Shown here one piece after another: positions 5,575-6,106 of a stretch of 6,106 bases of DNA; position 1 is the first letter of the stretch; each line of letters starts with the position of its first letter. Below the pieces are notes generated by a model. That model worked only from the letters and a program-made list of their open reading frames with translations. It did no database searches and was not told the origin of the DNA. Made by a program: the position numbers and the translations under genes. This DNA comes from Nitrospina sp. (lineage in GTDB: Bacteria; Nitrospinota; Nitrospinia; Nitrospinales; VA-1), in NCBI GenBank assembly GCA_018665625.1, contig JABJCF010000489.1, positions 1 to 6,106 of the forward strand, written 5' to 3'.

Positions 5575-5580
5575 TATAAT
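5575..5580 (+). promoter_or_regulatory. Candidate -10 box upstream of the GspE/PilB-family gene
   Basis: TATAAT at 5575-5580 is a perfect sigma-70 -10 hexamer in an AT-rich 152-nt spacer (5460-5611), 31 nt before the ATG. At the proper distance there is only a poor -35 (TTTTTC near 5552-5557) and no extended -10 TG, so an activator might be needed, or the match is by chance. The rest of the spacer holds no gene and no convincing terminator; a weak TGGG/CCCA pairing (5470-5473 with 5483-5486) is the best hairpin near the cytochrome stop. Confidence 0.35.
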
Positions 5581-5611
5581 TGTTAATTGGTTTTTTTAGC
5601 AGGAGTAATTT

Positions 5612-6106
5612 ATGGCGATTCGTCAAAAATTAAAGCTGGGGGACGTTCTGGTTCAAGCAGGCGCTATAACCGCAGAACAATTGAGCCAGGCTTTAGCTCA
5701 GCAGAAGCAGAAAAATATTCCGCTAGGCCAGGCTTTAGTTGAGTTGGATTTTATCACTGAAGAAAAATTCCTGACGAGTTTGGCGAACCAGTTAAAAATT
5801 CCATACTTGGACATGCAGGGAGTCAAAATTTCCCAGGACGCAATTCGCAAGGTTCAGGAAAGTGTTGCGCGAAAGCATAAGATAATTCCTATTTCCATTG
5901 AAAATGGATCTTTAAAGTTAGCCATGACTGATCCGCTAAACATTTTCGCAGTGGATGAAGTAACGATTCAATCTGGAATGGATGTGGTGACAGTTTTAGC
6001 GGCAGAGTCTGATATTGAACGTGCCATTCAGGAACAATATGGAGTAGCCGCTTCAATCAAAGCGGCTGTAAATAGTCTAGGAGTTCAGGAAGAAAAGAAA
6101 GAAGAA
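5612..6106 (+). CDS. GspE/PilB-family secretion or pilus ATPase, N-terminal part (3' end outside window)
   Basis: The first 165 codons of a cytoplasmic hexameric ATPase that powers type IV pilus extension (PilB, MshE) or type II secretion (GspE). The frame is open to the last base. Residues 8-31 (KLGDVLVQAGAIT...ALAQQ) and 37-60 (PLGQALVELDFIT...SLANQ) form two 24-residue motifs separated by exactly five residues, the layout of the MshEN/T2SSE_N domain that binds cyclic di-GMP in MshE. The second half of this domain follows (IPYLDM, then KHKIIPISIENGSLKLAMTD near 90-109 and AIQEQYG near 143-149). A charged linker begins at about 155; the Walker motifs would lie beyond the window. The first motif residue is Lys rather than Arg, and the second motif has Pro37 and Asp46 at usually conserved positions, so ligand binding is uncertain. 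AGGAG (5601-5605) lies 6 nt before the ATG. PilB, MshE and GspE cannot be told apart here. Confidence 0.88.
   Translation, partial: MAIRQKLKLGDVLVQAGAITAEQLSQALAQQKQKNIPLGQALVELDFITEEKFLTSLANQLKIPYLDMQGVKISQDAIRKVQESVARKHKIIPISIENGSLKLAMTDPLNIFAVDEVTIQSGMDVVTVLAAESDIERAIQEQYGVAASIKAAVNSLGVQEEKKEE

Noticed and set aside
5275..5586. A 103-codon + strand frame overlapping the end of the triheme cytochrome and running into the spacer
   Set aside because: It is in another frame of a well-supported gene, lacks a good ribosome-binding site, and its translation has no coherent features. The part in the spacer is low-complexity AT-rich sequence.

Overview
The window appears to come from a bacterial chromosome, probably a Gram-negative, respiring lineage. 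Periplasmic multiheme c-type cytochromes and a GspE/PilB-type ATPase sit beside a conserved translation operon. The gene content would fit a Desulfobacterota-, Nitrospinota- or similar group, but nothing here fixes the taxonomy. All genes are on the + strand and tightly packed; no stretch of more than about 150 bases lacks a gene.

Region 1 (1-3495) is the classic translation cluster: thrS (3' two thirds only), infC, rpmI, rplT and pheS. Initiation factor IF3 almost certainly starts at a rare ATT codon, because an in-frame stop lies directly before it. Its C-terminus carries an extra tail of about 56 residues with a 13-residue tandem repeat. The rpmI-rplT spacer (137 nt) is unusually long and can fold into several hairpins, suggesting a ribosomal-protein leader. 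pheT, the usual partner of pheS, is not the next gene.

Region 2 (3496-5459) begins with a 102-nt hairpin-rich spacer. Two cytochrome genes follow, likely co-transcribed: a membrane-anchored five-heme protein of the cytochrome c554 type, and a secreted three-heme protein built from an internal duplication that resembles cytochrome c'. Together they look like an inner-membrane-to-periplasm electron-transfer module of unknown substrate.

Region 3 (5460-6106) is a 152-nt AT-rich spacer with a consensus -10 box, then the first 165 codons of a GspE/PilB-family ATPase. Its N-terminus shows the 24-5-24 residue double motif of the c-di-GMP-binding MshEN domain, with some substitutions. The window ends inside this gene.

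No tRNA, rRNA, CRISPR array or insertion sequence was seen. The points most worth a second look are the structured spacers, two hairpins with the same TAGC loop, the pheS/pheT separation and the duplicated triheme cytochrome.
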